64,000 nt of DNA from Globomyces pollinis-pini (taxonomy: Eukaryota; Chytridiomycota; Chytridiomycetes; Rhizophydiales; Globomycetaceae), in contig MU621163.1 of assembly GCA_025399215.1 (NCBI GenBank), positions 1 to 64,000 of the forward strand. Direction: 5' to 3'. The stretch's first letter is position 1, and every line of letters starts with the position of its first letter. Below are positions 30,607-42,129 of this stretch, one piece after another. Made by a program: the position numbers and the translations under genes. The notes under the pieces were generated by a model, which saw only the letters and a program-made list of their open reading frames with translations, was not told the DNA's origin and made no database searches.

Positions 30607-31997
30607 ATGCAACAAAGTTCAAGCCGTGACGATAATGTGGATATTGGTCGATATGGCCAATTTAGGGGCTATAGTGGAGACGATTTGTCAGACACTGATG
30701 AGTATCCTCAACGAAATCAAGTGGATAGATATCCTGAACCTTCCTACTCTCAAAGAAGAAATGATGATTATGATTCACCTCGTCGTACTCCTTCTCAAAA
30801 GAGCTATACTTCTAGTCGTTCACAACGTAGTCCTGTTGATGGCCCTCCTCGCAGTCCATATGGAAGTGCTCCAAGAAGCCCTTATGATAGTCCACAGTCT
30901 ATTCCATACGATGCACCACAAAGAAGTCCCTCAAAGGCCAGTGCTTATTCTCAAGAAAAGTCAATGGTATCTGGATATACCGCTCAGTCAACATCCTCCA
31001 AAAACAACCTCTTTTCCAGCGAAAAATCAGTTAAATTAGATTCCTTGCATGCTATCGAGAATGATAAAAAATATGTGTATGGGTGCGTTCCTACCAATCC
31101 AATCGCTAGAAACAAGTGTTTAGGAATCGCTGCCATTATCAGCATTATTCTATGTACTCTTGGGTTCTTCTTTTTACCAAGGTAAACTATACATTATTAA
31201 ACATATTAGAATGCCTGATTTTAAGGTGATGAGCATCAACGTCCCACCTGGTTCAAGCTCATATCGTTTAACCCCTATCGATCGCAACAATTTGGAAAAG
31301 TTAACATTTACCTTTGGACTTGATATGATCATGAACGTTAGTGTGAAAAATATCAATTATTATCCGTTAAAAATTGAATCATTAGATTTGACAACGTATG
31401 TTCAGGCAAATGCATCTCAAATCAACAAAGCTAGACCATCCCCTGCAGAAATGATCTTGGGAACACATAATCCCAACCCTATTAAAGTTTCAAATGATAA
31501 TTACCAACAACCAATTGGTAGTGGTAAATTCGGTGTCATCAATATGCCACCTGGTCAAAACATTTCCTTCACAATGAACTTTACTGTGAACTATACTCCA
31601 GATGCCAAACTGGGTATCATGAATGATCCAGCTTTTGCCGAAATAATTCAATTGTGCGTTGAAGATCCTGTGTTAAGTGAAACGGATACCCGTACCACTG
31701 TCATCTATTTCGAAGCTAAAAGTGAAATTAAAGTATTACCATGGAGACCAACAATCTCTGGATCTTTGAGAATTAATTGTCCGTTCCAAGGTATATTTAA
31801 AGTTGAATTTAATCATAGGCCCTGCAAGAACAAGTTTGATCCAGGCCATTAAAGGAAATGTTACCACTTCAAAACCACCTGGTAGCTCAAAATTAACTAC
31901 TTCTCGTAATCGTCCAATGGCAAATTCAATCAAATTAAATTCCATTCAGGTTAATGAGAATGATTGGTTCAACAAAGATTTTATTGTACATGATTAA
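30607..31997 (+). CDS. Single-pass membrane protein with LEA2-like domain (copy 1)
   Basis: Exons 30607-31181, 31210-31790 and 31819-31997 (28-nt introns) give 444 residues. The N-terminal about 150 residues are cytosolic, disordered and rich in Ser, Pro, Tyr and Arg (RSP and SPY repeats). A GCVP segment and ARNKC lead into one transmembrane helix (about 172-192, ending FFFLPR). The outer part is a beta-rich LEA2/NDR1-like domain with NASQIN, PSPAEMILGTHN, NDPAF and LRINCPFQG blocks. Paralog of the gene at 37614, with the first intron at the identical place and phase (inside the Arg codon before MP). Probably a plasma-membrane or vacuolar lipid-associated protein; function unknown. Confidence 0.8.
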
Positions 31998-32113
31998 AAG
32001 ATTGTTCCACCCGTACCTTTTTAATATAGATAAAATAGGTTTAAAACATTAAATAAAATAGTTCCATTTAGTTATTTTTTTAAGTTTATATTAAGCTTAT
32101 ATTACCAATTGGA

Positions 32114-34180
32114 TTAGCGTGGTTTAGTATGTCGCATATTTTCCATCATCTTGTTGTTGGCGTTAAACTGATTGAGTAGCAAGGATGGATTTGACCCATG
32201 CGCTTCATAAGATGGTGGATAAGAATTAGATTGACGATTGATTGATTGATTTGGAGGAGGGTAGGCTGAAGACTGTGCAGGTGGGGGATAGCTAGAAGGT
32301 GGGTAAGCAGATGATGCCGGTGGTGGATAAGCAGAAGATGCTGGCGGTGGATAAGTCCCAGATGACCCGTGTGAATAAGCGGATGAAGGAGCTGGAGGGT
32401 AGCTTGATGGAGGATAATATGGCTGTTGATATTGGTTGGGTGTAGTTTGCCCATACACATTTTGGTTTGGCAATGGTGGTGGATAGATACTTCCTTGATT
32501 GTGTTGTGGGATATGAGGTGGATTTGGAGTAGAATTTAAAATTCCGGGATTGACAGTGGAGGCAGCTGGCAGTGGAATGGTTGGTGAATTAGTACATAAT
32601 GCAACCAGTTGAAGCAAAACATTGGGATCAATTGGAGTGTGTTGTGCTTGACATTGTGCAACCAATGCTGTAATCATAGAAGCGAGGTTCAGGTTGGAGT
32701 TGGATGTGGCAGAGGTGTTCCGACTATCTCGTTCTCGTGTGATATGTAAACATGCATCTTCAGGGGATAAATTATCGTACTCTAAAGAATCAGATCTATT
32801 GGTACACATACCGCTTGGTTTTCCAGTCTTATATAGAATTTGTAATGCAACATTGCCTGATCTCTCTCTGCTTTTTTCAACAAAAATAATACCAATAGTG
32901 CCATCACCTTTCAGTCGATTTACTAGGGCTTCAAGGTTTTGATTTTGAAGAAAGGTGGTATCGAAAGTGAGCTTTGATGATTGGCATATCTGCTCAACTC
33001 TAGATATAAAGAAGCGACCAACATCGCCTATGACCACAATATGTGCAGACGGAACATCTTTGATCGGTGGAGATGACGTACGACGATCATTATCATGAGC
33101 AGAACTAATACGAGGGCTATATTCCCTTCTTCTTACACTATCACTCTCACGGCCACGGCGGTCAAAGCTGTCACGGTCTCTTACTCTATCTGGACTAGCA
33201 TCGCGTTCACGTTTGCCACCACGATTAGCTGGTGCATTACGATCTCTGGCTGGTGGCTCGCGACGATTATTTGGTTCTCGGTTATTACCTCGTCTCTTGT
33301 TAGTATTAGGACCAGAGAATTTTTCAATTCGCTTCGGTTTCATTGTCATGTTTCTTTGATGCTCATCTTGAAGATCTACTTTGTTTAGATGGTGCGAGAA
33401 AGAGAAAAATGATATTCAATTAATTAAAATGACATAATAAATGTAATTACCTAGTTTATAACCGCCAGACATTTCACGACGATCTTCTGTTTTCATTGCT
33501 TTCTGCATGGAGTCAACGTTATCATATTGCACAGATCCATAAGATCTAGTACTCAATTTGGTAAAAGATATTTCCAGAATTGTTCCATATGGAGAAAAAA
33601 TGGAATGGAGCTCGTTCTTGTCTTCATAGTCTAAAGGCAGATTGCCAACATAGAGGCGAGAGCCGGTTGGAACACCAGCAGAGACAACAATGTTTTGAGG
33701 TGCTGTGGCAGTTTCAGGTTGAGCGGGAGTTTGAAGTGCTTGGACATTAGATTCGTCAACTTTTGTCGGAGTGGTATCAACAAAGAATACTGGCGCTAGA
33801 CCGGTTTCCAACTCTTCTTCTACCTCAGAGTCATCATCATAATTTATAGGTTCTGTGGAAGGGTTGACAGTGGGTGGAGTAGACTCAGTTGGTTGTGAAG
33901 CTGGTTCAGGCACTTGAATAGAGTCCAGCACCTGGACAGTAGAGGAAGGAGCATCATCAGAAGGCTCTTTAGTAGCGTTACTAGACTCGTTGGTCTGGAT
34001 CTGGTCATCAGAAAGACTTTCTTGAACTGGTAATACCTGACTCTCTGCTGGCTTAGCAATGGAGTCATTTTGGGAAGGAAGGGAATCTACGGCACCATCA
34101 GGATTGACGGGAGGATGTTGCTGATTTGTTTGTCTTGCTTTCCACTGCTCAAGAAGTGCAAAAGGTGAGAGTTGTGTCAT
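32114..34180 (-). CDS. Nab3-like RNA-binding protein (RRM plus anticodon-binding-like domain)
   Basis: Exons 33451-34180 and 32114-33378 (72-nt intron) give 664 residues. An acidic N-terminus (about 1-165) is followed by one RRM near 175-245 (SRLYVGNLPLDYEDKNEL, then RSYGSVQYDN), an Arg/Asp/Glu-rich linker, and an alpha/beta domain (AHIVVIGDVGRFF to GIIFVEKSRERSG) of the type shared by yeast Nab3 and animal NCOA5. A Pro/Tyr/Ser-rich tail with repeated YPPPASSA units ends the protein. This order matches Nab3, which works in transcription termination and RNA surveillance. The repeat-rich tail may drive assembly. Nuclear location inferred. Confidence 0.8.
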
Positions 34181-34317
34181 TTGGAAAAATAGAAAAGTTG
34201 AAAAAACAACAATTTAATGGAACACAAACGATCACCAGCAATGAAATTATTATATTGGTAACTAATGGGATGATGGGGTAAACGATGGGTGTTCATCAAG
34301 GTTGGTTTAGTATCGAA

Positions 34318-34850
34318 TCAGTCAGAATCACTCTCTTGTCCATAACTCTGCCATCTACTATTCCCAGTTCCAGCTTTATTTTCAACTGGAATAGTTAATT
34401 TCTTGGCTTTCTTCCTTGGTTGTTCTTCTAATTCCGAACACGATTCTACAACTGTAGTTTTATCCTTCTTCTTCCTTGTTGTTTTTAGAGAGTCTCTATC
34501 TACGATAGTAAAATCAGACTCATCATCACTCTGAGCATATTTATCCCAATTTGTTTTTTTTACAGTACTGATCTGGGTATCTTCATCAATGACCGAAAGA
34601 ACTGATTGATGACGAACATTACAATTGAACTTGGAGTCATAATTCTTTTCTTGAACTAGAATACGACAGTCTTGAGCATTAGATGCCAAATAAATCTTTT
34701 CATTATTAATCATGATTCAAGATTTACCTGCATCGTAGATTGTCTAGTCCCACAAACAGAACAAGTCCATTTCTGAACCTTCTTCTTCTGTTGTACTTGA
34801 AATAGTTTGCAATCATCCTGACAGCATCGTAAAACTAGGAATGTAACCAT
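34318..34850 (-). CDS. MRNIP: MRNIP-like protein (MRN complex-interacting protein)
   Basis: Exons 34728-34850 and 34318-34695 (32-nt intron) give 166 residues. The N-terminus matches MRNIP: VLRCCQDDCKLFQVQQKKK, then KWTCSVCGTRQS (a CC/CxxC zinc-ribbon-like unit) and the DCR-VQ segment restored by splicing. The rest is charged, with NWDKYAQSDDESD, a Lys-rich stretch that may be a nuclear localisation signal, and an acidic end. In animals MRNIP binds the Mre11-Rad50-Nbs1 complex in DNA damage signalling. Divergent from NDH-2 with only 51 bp between start codons. Confidence 0.85.
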
Positions 34851-34901
34851 AATTGAAACAGTAACTCCAAGATTTTACTCTCATTTTCTTTCTGTCGTGA
34901 A
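34851..34901. promoter_or_regulatory. Compact divergent promoter between MRNIP and NDH-2
   Basis: Only 51 bp separate the two ATGs, so core promoters and 5' leaders must overlap this span and probably the opposite genes. No TATA box is seen. Confidence 0.5.
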
Positions 34902-36915
34902 ATGGTTTATACGATAAAACGACCAATGAATTTGATGATGGGAAAGAGAATTTTAAGGTCGGTAGCATACTCGACTGTTGACAATATCCCAACTTTAAAT
35001 CAATTCCCTTGGTCTACATGGTAATCTATTGCTTAAAGCCTAATTCAATTAAGGGATACAAAAAAGAAACCAAGAGTAACCTTCCATAATTTATTGATAT
35101 CAGTTGGTGATTTTAGGAACGGGTTGGGCATCAACTTCCGTCTTGAAGGATTTGAAAAAAGATAAATATGGTAGATGAGTGTATCATTAATTGAATTAGA
35201 AACTATTGTTGTCAGTCCAACAAACTATTTTCTATTCACTCCATTACTACCAGGAGTAAGTTTTTTTCTTATTAATAGTACTATAGGCTACTACAGGAAC
35301 GGTGGAATCGCGTTCGTTATTAGAGAGTGTACGAAAAATCTGTCGCAGATCAAACGCTCACTATTATGATGCATGGGCTGAAGGTAATTATCTATTCAAT
35401 ATTTAACTATTGTACATAGATGTCAATTTTGAAAACAAAACGGTACTAATAGCAGAATCTGCAGACAAGAAAATTCACGTCCCATATGATAAACTTGTTA
35501 TTGCACTGGGAGGTAATCAGATTAAACTCAAGAAAAGCGAGAAATGAAACATATGGTATCCCTGGTGTACGTGAAAACGTTCACTTTTGCAAAACTATAA
35601 AGTAAGTGCTTCACAGCTATTCACTCTTTAGTGATGCAAGAAAAATCAGAGATAAATTAACGTCAATATTTGAAGAAGCTGCAAGTCCATTAATGACAGA
35701 CGAAGAACGTTCTGTATGAATATTTCCTAACTTGGTTTAGAAAATATTATCGTTTGTTATTGTTGGTGGTGGCCCAACTGGAGTTGAATTCTCTGCTGAA
35801 CTTTATGATTTTTTAAACAGAGATTTAATCAATTATTATCCCGATTTGGTTAAACGTCATGTCAGAGTCACTCTTATTCAAGGTGCAGATCATGTTTTGA
35901 ATACTTTCGATGAAGGTAACTTTATATTTATAATATTTTAGCAATTTCAAATTATACAGAAGATCGGTTTCGACGACAAAACATTAATGTTGTTACAAAT
36001 GCTTTTGTTCAATCCGTAGATAAAAACACTATAGTCTACAAAACTAAGAATAGTAATGGAACAAACGACATTAAAACGTATTCCATAATATGTTTAATTT
36101 TATATAGTATTCCATATGGGCTTTGTGTGTGGAGCACTGGTATAGCAATGCATGAAATGGTGAAACGAATGAGTTCTAAATTAATTCCTCAAACAAATCG
36201 AAAAGCATTAAGTGTTGATCCAAATTTAAATGTGATTGGTGCCAAGGATGTATATGCGTAAGAGCATGAAACTCTAAACCATTAGTCTAGGTGATTGCAG
36301 TACTATAGTTGTTCCCAAGATTGGCGATATCGTATTGTCCCAATGTAAGGAGGGTATGACTAGTGAGGAACTTGTGACAGTGATTGATGGTATCATTGAA
36401 AAATATCCACAACACTCTTCCTTTTTATCCAGTCTCAAAGAGCATTTGTTTAAAGTTCATGGAACAACTTGGACTTTTGAGACTTTAGGTGATCGATTAA
36501 GAAAGTTGGATTCAAAGACAACAACATTACCTGCTACTGCCCAGGCATGAAATCATTTTGATTAACAAAACTAGGTTGCGTCACAACAAGGTGCATATAT
36601 GGCAGCAAAACTGAATAAAATCGGTCGTTATCCAGAACGTGATTGGCAAATGATTGAAAGTCAATTAAAACCATTCAAATACAACCATCTTGGTAATTTT
36701 TCCTATGTTGGTGGTGGTAATCTGGCAATATTTTTATGATATTAGATGCCGCAGTATTGGATTTGGGTAAAGGTCAAGGTACAGGTGGATTTGCAGCATT
36801 CTTTTTATGGAGAAGTGCTTATTTGTTACGTCAAGTATCTCTTCGTACACGTGTACTTTTAGCTTGGGATTGGACCAAAACCTACGTCTTTGGTAGAGAT
36901 ATATCCAATATCTAA
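34902..36915 (+). CDS. Mitochondrial type II NADH:ubiquinone oxidoreductase (NDH-2)
   Basis: Fourteen exons: 34902-35020, 35054-35075, 35104-35170, 35200-35255, 35287-35383, 35420-35512, 35538-35601, 35632-35713, 35741-35915, 35942-36077, 36108-36257, 36286-36544, 36575-36713, 36746-36915; 542 residues. A basic presequence (MMGKRILRSVAYST) leads to the FAD loop VILGTGWAS near 49, PTNYFLFTPLLPGATTGTVESRS, the NADH loop FVIVGGGPTGVEFSAEL near 205, YALGDCS, and the C-terminal membrane-facing GRDISNI. No EF-hand is inserted. It passes electrons from NADH to ubiquinone without pumping protons. The intron at 36545-36574 has a GC donor; reading through it meets a stop at once. Confidence 0.93.
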
Positions 36916-37017
36916 CAAACCCTTCAATAAATCAAAATCTCCAAAACTTTAAAAACAAGAGCAAATATTTTATTTCGTAAAGAACGTTACAACAAAGTCT
37001 AACGTTAAATCAAATGA

Positions 37018-37423
37018 TCAAAGTACATTATAAATCTTTTCATATTTAGTAATTGAATTTTCAATTTGATTCCAAGATCTAAAAACATCATCAACATCAT
37101 TGACATGATTTTGTAACACTTCATCCAATTCTGATTGAAAAACATCACCTATCATGAATCAAATCAAAAATAATATAATCACGTAAACATTTTAATTGAG
37201 TTTCATAATTGGTATTGATTTTCATTAAATCTATTTCAATGGATTTAATATTTTGAATGATATCTGATTTCTTGATTTCCAATTGTTCAATTTGTTGAAA
37301 ATGATGGTTTAGTTGTGTTAATATGGTTGTATAGTGTGATGGTTGAATTTGAAGGTTGCGTGGTAGATTTGGATATTGTTTAGATTGGATATTCTCAATT
37401 ATCAATCGTAGTTCTTGACTCAC
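37018..37423 (-). CDS. Small coiled-coil protein
   Basis: Exons 37183-37423 and 37018-37148 (34-nt intron) give 123 residues. Splicing replaces a short read-through end by a continuous amphipathic helix; heptad-like patterns cover about residues 28-120 (HHFQQIEQLEIKKSDI, then ELDEVLQNHVNDV). Size and composition resemble small kinetochore, Mediator or BLOC-type coiled-coil subunits, but no family is recognised. Confidence 0.6.
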
Positions 37424-37613
37424 TTTTGTTTTTGTTGCTTCAATTTCTATTGGTTATCCTACCGTTTTTTTTTATTACCTATAGTTTAATTATCGGGTGT
37501 ACCTTGATTTAATTTCATTTTTTTTAGGAACTTTTTTACATTGACATTTTGGACTTAGAAAATTATGGGGTCATATTGACAAGAAAACAAAATTGTTTGA
37601 TCAGTGTTTTTTA

Positions 37614-39199
37614 TTACAAGCTAATTACATAGCTTTTGTCGTTGGTATTCGATAAATCACTGATCTGAGAATTAAAGTTATTGGTGTGAACTTTAGAAAT
37701 TCCAACTTTACCATTCTTTGGTTTCTCACCTTTTCCTTTAGCAACATCTCCTTTGATGGCATTCAAGAAATCAATCTTTGCTTGTCCTTGGAATGGACAG
37801 TTGATACGTGTTTCTCCTGACACAACTGGTTCGAAAAATGGAAGGATTTGAATTCGATTGTATGCATCATAGTTGATTAAGGTTGTTCGATTGTCGGTTG
37901 GAGAAAGTACTGTATCGAATACGCAGATTTGAAGGATTTCGTTAAATGCAGGATCGTTTAAAAGTCCAACTTTAGGATCAGGAGAATAAGATATATCTAG
38001 TGTCATAGTGATCGTGGTGTTTTGAAACGATGGTAGATACAAATTGGTGTAATTTGATGTTCCGACCGGTCTCTTCAAGTTATTCTTATTGACTCGGACT
38101 GGAGCTGCATTGTGTGTTCCCAAAACCAACTCAGCCGGAGACGGTACAGCAGCATTGATTTGACTTGCATTAGCCATGATATACATGTTCAAATCAATAT
38201 CTTCAATCTTCATATGATATCGATTAGGATTGTATAATGTAATGTTCAAAATCAAATCCATTTGAAAGGTAAAGGTAATTATGTCAGCAGTCAAGTCAAT
38301 AGGAGACATCTTGTAAGTTCCACCTTTTGGTAATGTAATGTTATTCACAGTCAATACAGGCATTCTAAAATAAAATTAAGCTTATCGTTAACTTACCTTG
38401 GAAAGAAAAGAAATAGCAAGATTCCAAGTATAACTAAAACAACACCAGTGATGGTCAAACAGCGATTTCTTGCTCTTCGTTCTATTGGAACACAACCACA
38501 TCTTCTACCACGTTCAACAACGACTTCATTGGAAATTGAAAACTTTTTGCTATCGTTGGTGGACAAATTTGCTGGACTTGCCAATTGTGATGTACGAGCA
38601 GAGTTAAGAGGGTCCGGAAAATCTTGATGAAGATCTGGCAAGAGATTTGCGGCACTGTTCAATTGTGCAGTTTGAGGAGGGGTGTTTAATTTATTCATAT
38701 CAGCACCATTTACAGGAATTGCACGCAACTGAGTTTCTTCTTGCTGAGGCTGGTCAAATGGGGACTGTTCATAATAATTTGCAGCTTCCTTCATTTGAGA
38801 AGATGTCAATTTCACTGTTGATGCTTCGAAAACCTGGGGGGATTCAATATATTGATGATTGACAGAATGTTGCTCGAAACTAGCTGCTGCTTCCTTCATT
38901 TGTGCTGATGACAATTGAACCGTTGAAGCTTCAAATACTTCTGGGGTATCCACGTACCGTTGACTGACCGAGTGCTGTTCAACAACAGGGAACTCTTGAT
39001 TTCCAACCACATTATTTCCAGAATAATTTTGATTTGGGTAATCATACGAATGATTGATTTGTTGTTGTTGTGGATAATAGTCTAATGGGGGTTGATTTGA
39101 ATAGACTGTATTATTGGATTGCTGGTACTCCTCATTTGTATAATTTCTATTCGTCGGTTCTCTATGATTGTCATCGTACTTTGAATTATATTCTGACAT
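37614..39199 (-). CDS. Single-pass membrane protein with LEA2-like domain (copy 2)
   Basis: Exons 38397-39199 and 37614-38364 (32-nt intron) give 517 residues. The disordered N-terminus is rich in Asn, Gln and Tyr and includes an internal duplication (a block with EVFEASTVQL or QVFEASTVKL, then SAQMKEAA or SSQMKEAA). Then come the CGCVP/ARNRC segment, one transmembrane helix ending LFFPR, and the LEA2-like domain with NASQIN, PSPAELVLGTHN, NDPAFNEI and RINCPFQG, collinear with the gene at 30607. The intron position inside the Arg codon is shared; the second intron of copy 1 is absent here. Confidence 0.8.
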
Positions 39200-39829
39200 G
39201 AATGAATTGTAGAAATCCGAGACAATTTCATTCTATTTGTAGTATTGAGCCTCACATTTCAGGCTCAAGATGAAACGTCGGAAGACGGTGTTTCATTCAC
39301 CATCTTACCAATCTCACCATTTCTGTGTTATCCAATCGTAGGATCAAGATTTCTTGTTACACGAATCGCGTATGTTGGTAACTTGTTTTCATTTTCATAA
39401 TATACTGCTAGCTATGTACATCTATTAAATAAGAGTAGTTTTTCATGTGTCTCAAATAAAAGAATCACCACCATATGGATTGCTTTTGAGCTTCGTGGGT
39501 TTTTATTATCCTAAGATTGTGAAAAATGTAATGATTTTTGGAGACAGATGAGATTGAAAAACAAAGAATATACAACGTGAAATTTGCCAACCTGATTTTG
39601 ACAGGATTCTCAATTTGATTTAATAAGAAATTATTCTTTGTTCCCTTTGGCCATTCAAAGACAAAACGGATAATTACCCCCAAACTCAATGGAAAAATAC
39701 AGAATGAATTCGAGAAGCATAAAGATTATTCTAGATAGAGTACATGTAAATTGAGGCTGGTTTGATATCATATGTTGTGATTGAAATCTTTAAAACCAAA
39801 GAAATTTCTCACTCCATTCATTCACTCAC
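39200..39829. other. Divergent intergenic region, nothing recognised
   Basis: About 630 bp between the LEA2-type gene and the AN1 protein gene; no supported coding exon on either strand. A 74-codon minus ORF here is unremarkable. Confidence 0.45.
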
Positions 39830-40494
39830 ATGGTATCAAACAATAATTTTAAATAATAAAACAGGAATTACCAGACATTGGAAAAGCATGCTCCATATCA
39901 GGATGTCCTGAATTAAATGATTATTTGCTACTCAAATGCAGTCATTGTAAAGGTCGATTTTGTCAGAACCATTCTAAACCTCATGATATGATTGACAACT
40001 CTGCTATTCAGAATGGACACTATTGTAAAAATCTTCCGTTGGATTCTAAAGCAATTGTATGTCCTGTTTGTAATCAAATTGTTCCAGTTGGTATTTTAAA
40101 TGTTGAATAATATTTTAGATAAAGGATCGGATCCTAATATAGTGGTTACTACTCATATCAATCGTGGTTGTAACAAAATCCAAAAGGAAAAGGTTTATCA
40201 AAATCAATGTAGTTTCAAGGGTAACTAGAGTAGATTAATGGTAGGATGTACCAAGAGAGAATTAATACCAATACAGTGTAATGTCTGTACATTGACACAT
40301 TGTATCAAGCATCGATTAGAACAAGATCATAAATGTACTGGACCACCTCCCAAAACATTTAAATCAACTATTGGATCCGCATTTTCGACCAACTCGAATA
40401 ATTCTGGTAAGAATGCAAGGAAAAACTCCAGTAGCTCCACAAAGGTCTGTAAGGGATTTTTAATGTTTAGAAAAATGATTGTGCATTACAATAG
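39830..40494 (+). CDS. AN1-type zinc finger protein of the Cuz1/ZFAND2 family
   Basis: Exons 39830-39832, 39865-40090, 40119-40220, 40245-40444 and 40471-40494 give 184 residues. The first exon is just the ATG: splicing a 32-nt intron joins Met to ELPDIGKACSISGC, which is how ZFAND2/Cuz1 proteins begin. Two AN1 fingers follow (C-x4-C, LLKCSHCKGRFCQNH, then CTKRELIPIQCNVCTLTHCIKHR and HKC). Cuz1 links the proteasome and Cdc48 during arsenite stress. The last intron (40445-40470) is less certain; without it the protein would end at 40513 with a different tail. Confidence 0.87.
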
Positions 40495-41101
40495 TTTACC
40501 ATTTCAAATATAAATCCAATTCATGTATAATTAAATGTATCGGACCAAAATTCCAATTCATGTAGAATTCAATGTATCTGATCAAACAATCCATTCTGAT
40601 CAAACATGTGGGTCAATGAAAACTTTGAGCCAACACACCAGCCAATGTAGTATTGAACAAATGAATGGGAATTGGATCGAGTCATACAAAAAAATGATAA
40701 CTCAGTTGAGTTGTAGTAAAATGAAATGGTGAATTAAATAACAAAAGAGTTGTTTTTAGTTACACTGCCTTAACCAAATTAAGAATTTAGCCGCTACCAA
40801 GTTTCAATACCGACAACATTTGAAACCATACTTCGCAACAAGGCTTTCGTAAAAGCCGAAGAAATGGAAAGCCATGAAGCATTGAAAGCAAGGCAATGTT
40901 AAGGAAGTAATAGAATGACATACAATGTCATTAAGACCAACAATGATGGCAGATCCAGCCCTTGATGCCTTTCAAACTGCCAAAATCAATCCAACACGCT
41001 CGTTCCTGAAACACACTCAAACATGAGTTGTACAGGGGCCCCAATGAAAGGAGACAAAATCAATTAGTATTTAAAGTAGCCAAAAGTAACGCCATTTTGC
41101 A
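40495..41101. other. Intergenic stretch with a short tandem repeat
   Basis: No gene supported. Contains the two-copy repeat listed separately, a near-perfect hairpin AATGACAT-ACA-ATGTCATT around 40915, and a GGGGCCCC palindrome near 41035. Confidence 0.45.
40514..40587 (+). repeat. Two-copy tandem repeat of about 37 bp
   Basis: Two adjacent imperfect copies sharing CCAATTCATGTA, then AATT, AATGTATC and a GATC/GACC-AAA end. It lies just after the AN1 gene; no function suggested. Confidence 0.6.
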
Positions 41102-41308
41102 ATGCCAGCTCGTTCGAATATCAAGAACTTGACTATTATTATACCACCATACCAATCCAAGGATACTCAGCAAGTAGCTGGTTCTACCAACCCTGTACCA
41201 GTGTTTTCGAAACCTTTAGTTCAACGCCAATTACCAGCTCATTTAACATCACCATTGAAATCCTGTTTTTCCAAGATGGATGATTTACTACTTGAATTGT
41301 TTGCATAG
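41102..41308 (+). CDS. Small hypothetical protein
   Basis: 68 residues, no recognised family; polar with PPYQ and a short acidic-hydrophobic end (MDDLLLELFA). A TATTTAAAG element lies about 30 bp upstream, the spacing seen at other genes. Coding status uncertain. Confidence 0.4.
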   Translation: MPARSNIKNLTIIIPPYQSKDTQQVAGSTNPVPVFSKPLVQRQLPAHLTSPLKSCFSKMDDLLLELFA

Positions 41309-41506
41309 AGTAGTGACTTTAATTTATACAATAATAAAATAATAAAATATCTTTATAATGAATCACTTCATTTCATTAATTAAGAGGCCATACTTAGTAG
41401 TACTCTTCGTTCATTTCACTAATTATGTGTATTGGTAACTAGTGTTCAGTGGAGTTCTTTTTTTTTTTTATTCAATTTCATTGAATTTCAAATCCAATCA
41501 AATCTA

Positions 41507-41774
41507 ATGCGAACTTTTAGAAAATTCACATCCAACCTTCGAAACAAAACTCGATCAGTTCCAAAACCAACATTTAGAACTCCATTTAATTCTTTTAGTA
41601 CTTCTTCAACTGGTCCAAATATTTCATTATCAGCAAATAGTACTTCAATTATTACTATGGTATTATATTAATTTAATTTTCTAGAATATTAAAGTGAATG
41701 GTACACCATTAGCACTATTATCATGTCGTGGACAGTTTATGTTTACCTTGAATGCATTAGATGATGATACGTAA
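41507..41774 (+). CDS. Small protein with mitochondrial-presequence-like start
   Basis: Exons 41507-41659 and 41685-41774 (25-nt intron) give about 80 residues. The first 40 are Arg/Lys/Ser/Thr/Phe-rich without acidic residues, like a mitochondrial targeting sequence. A short NIKVNGTPLALLSCRG segment follows. The stop TAA overlaps a perfect GTAAGT donor at 41771, so the true gene may splice onward, though the acceptors I tested downstream meet stops quickly. Family not recognised. Confidence 0.4.
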
Positions 41775-42129
41775 GTTTAACATTTCATCATTTTCTATTT
41801 ATTCTTTTTCTTTTTATTTTATTGTGATATTTCTTTATTCTATAGTTTATGATAATGTTTTTTTATACAAGGGATGTTTAGATAAAAGGAATATTATTTC
41901 TGGATGTTTTTAATAACATTTTTATATTAATTATTATACGAAAATTCATTTGATTTTTTAACTGAGTTTATTAGGTTCTAATTTATAAAATATTTCTTTC
42001 TTTACTTATATAAATAAAACTACCAATTCAATCAATTCATCATATCCAATATCATAAGCATATAATAATAAACACTATAGTATAGGTAGTATATCTAGTG
42101 GTGTCATCTGGTGTTTTCTATTTTTGTTC
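41775..42129. other. AT-rich spacer before MED12
   Basis: Very T-rich DNA with no supported exon. It could hold a 3' extension of the preceding gene and the MED12 promoter. Confidence 0.4.

Noticed and set aside
30397..30615. 72-codon minus-strand ORF overlapping the start of the LEA2-type gene
   Set aside because: No recognisable content, and it antiparallels a supported start codon.
40535..40738. 65-codon plus-strand ORF after the AN1 gene
   Set aside because: It is largely built from the local tandem repeat and shows no family signature.
41775..42129. Possible long intron joining the 41507 gene to MED12
   Set aside because: Acceptors tested after the GTAAGT at 41771 lead to stops, and MED12 has its own plausible ATG at 42130 with a family-like N-terminus.
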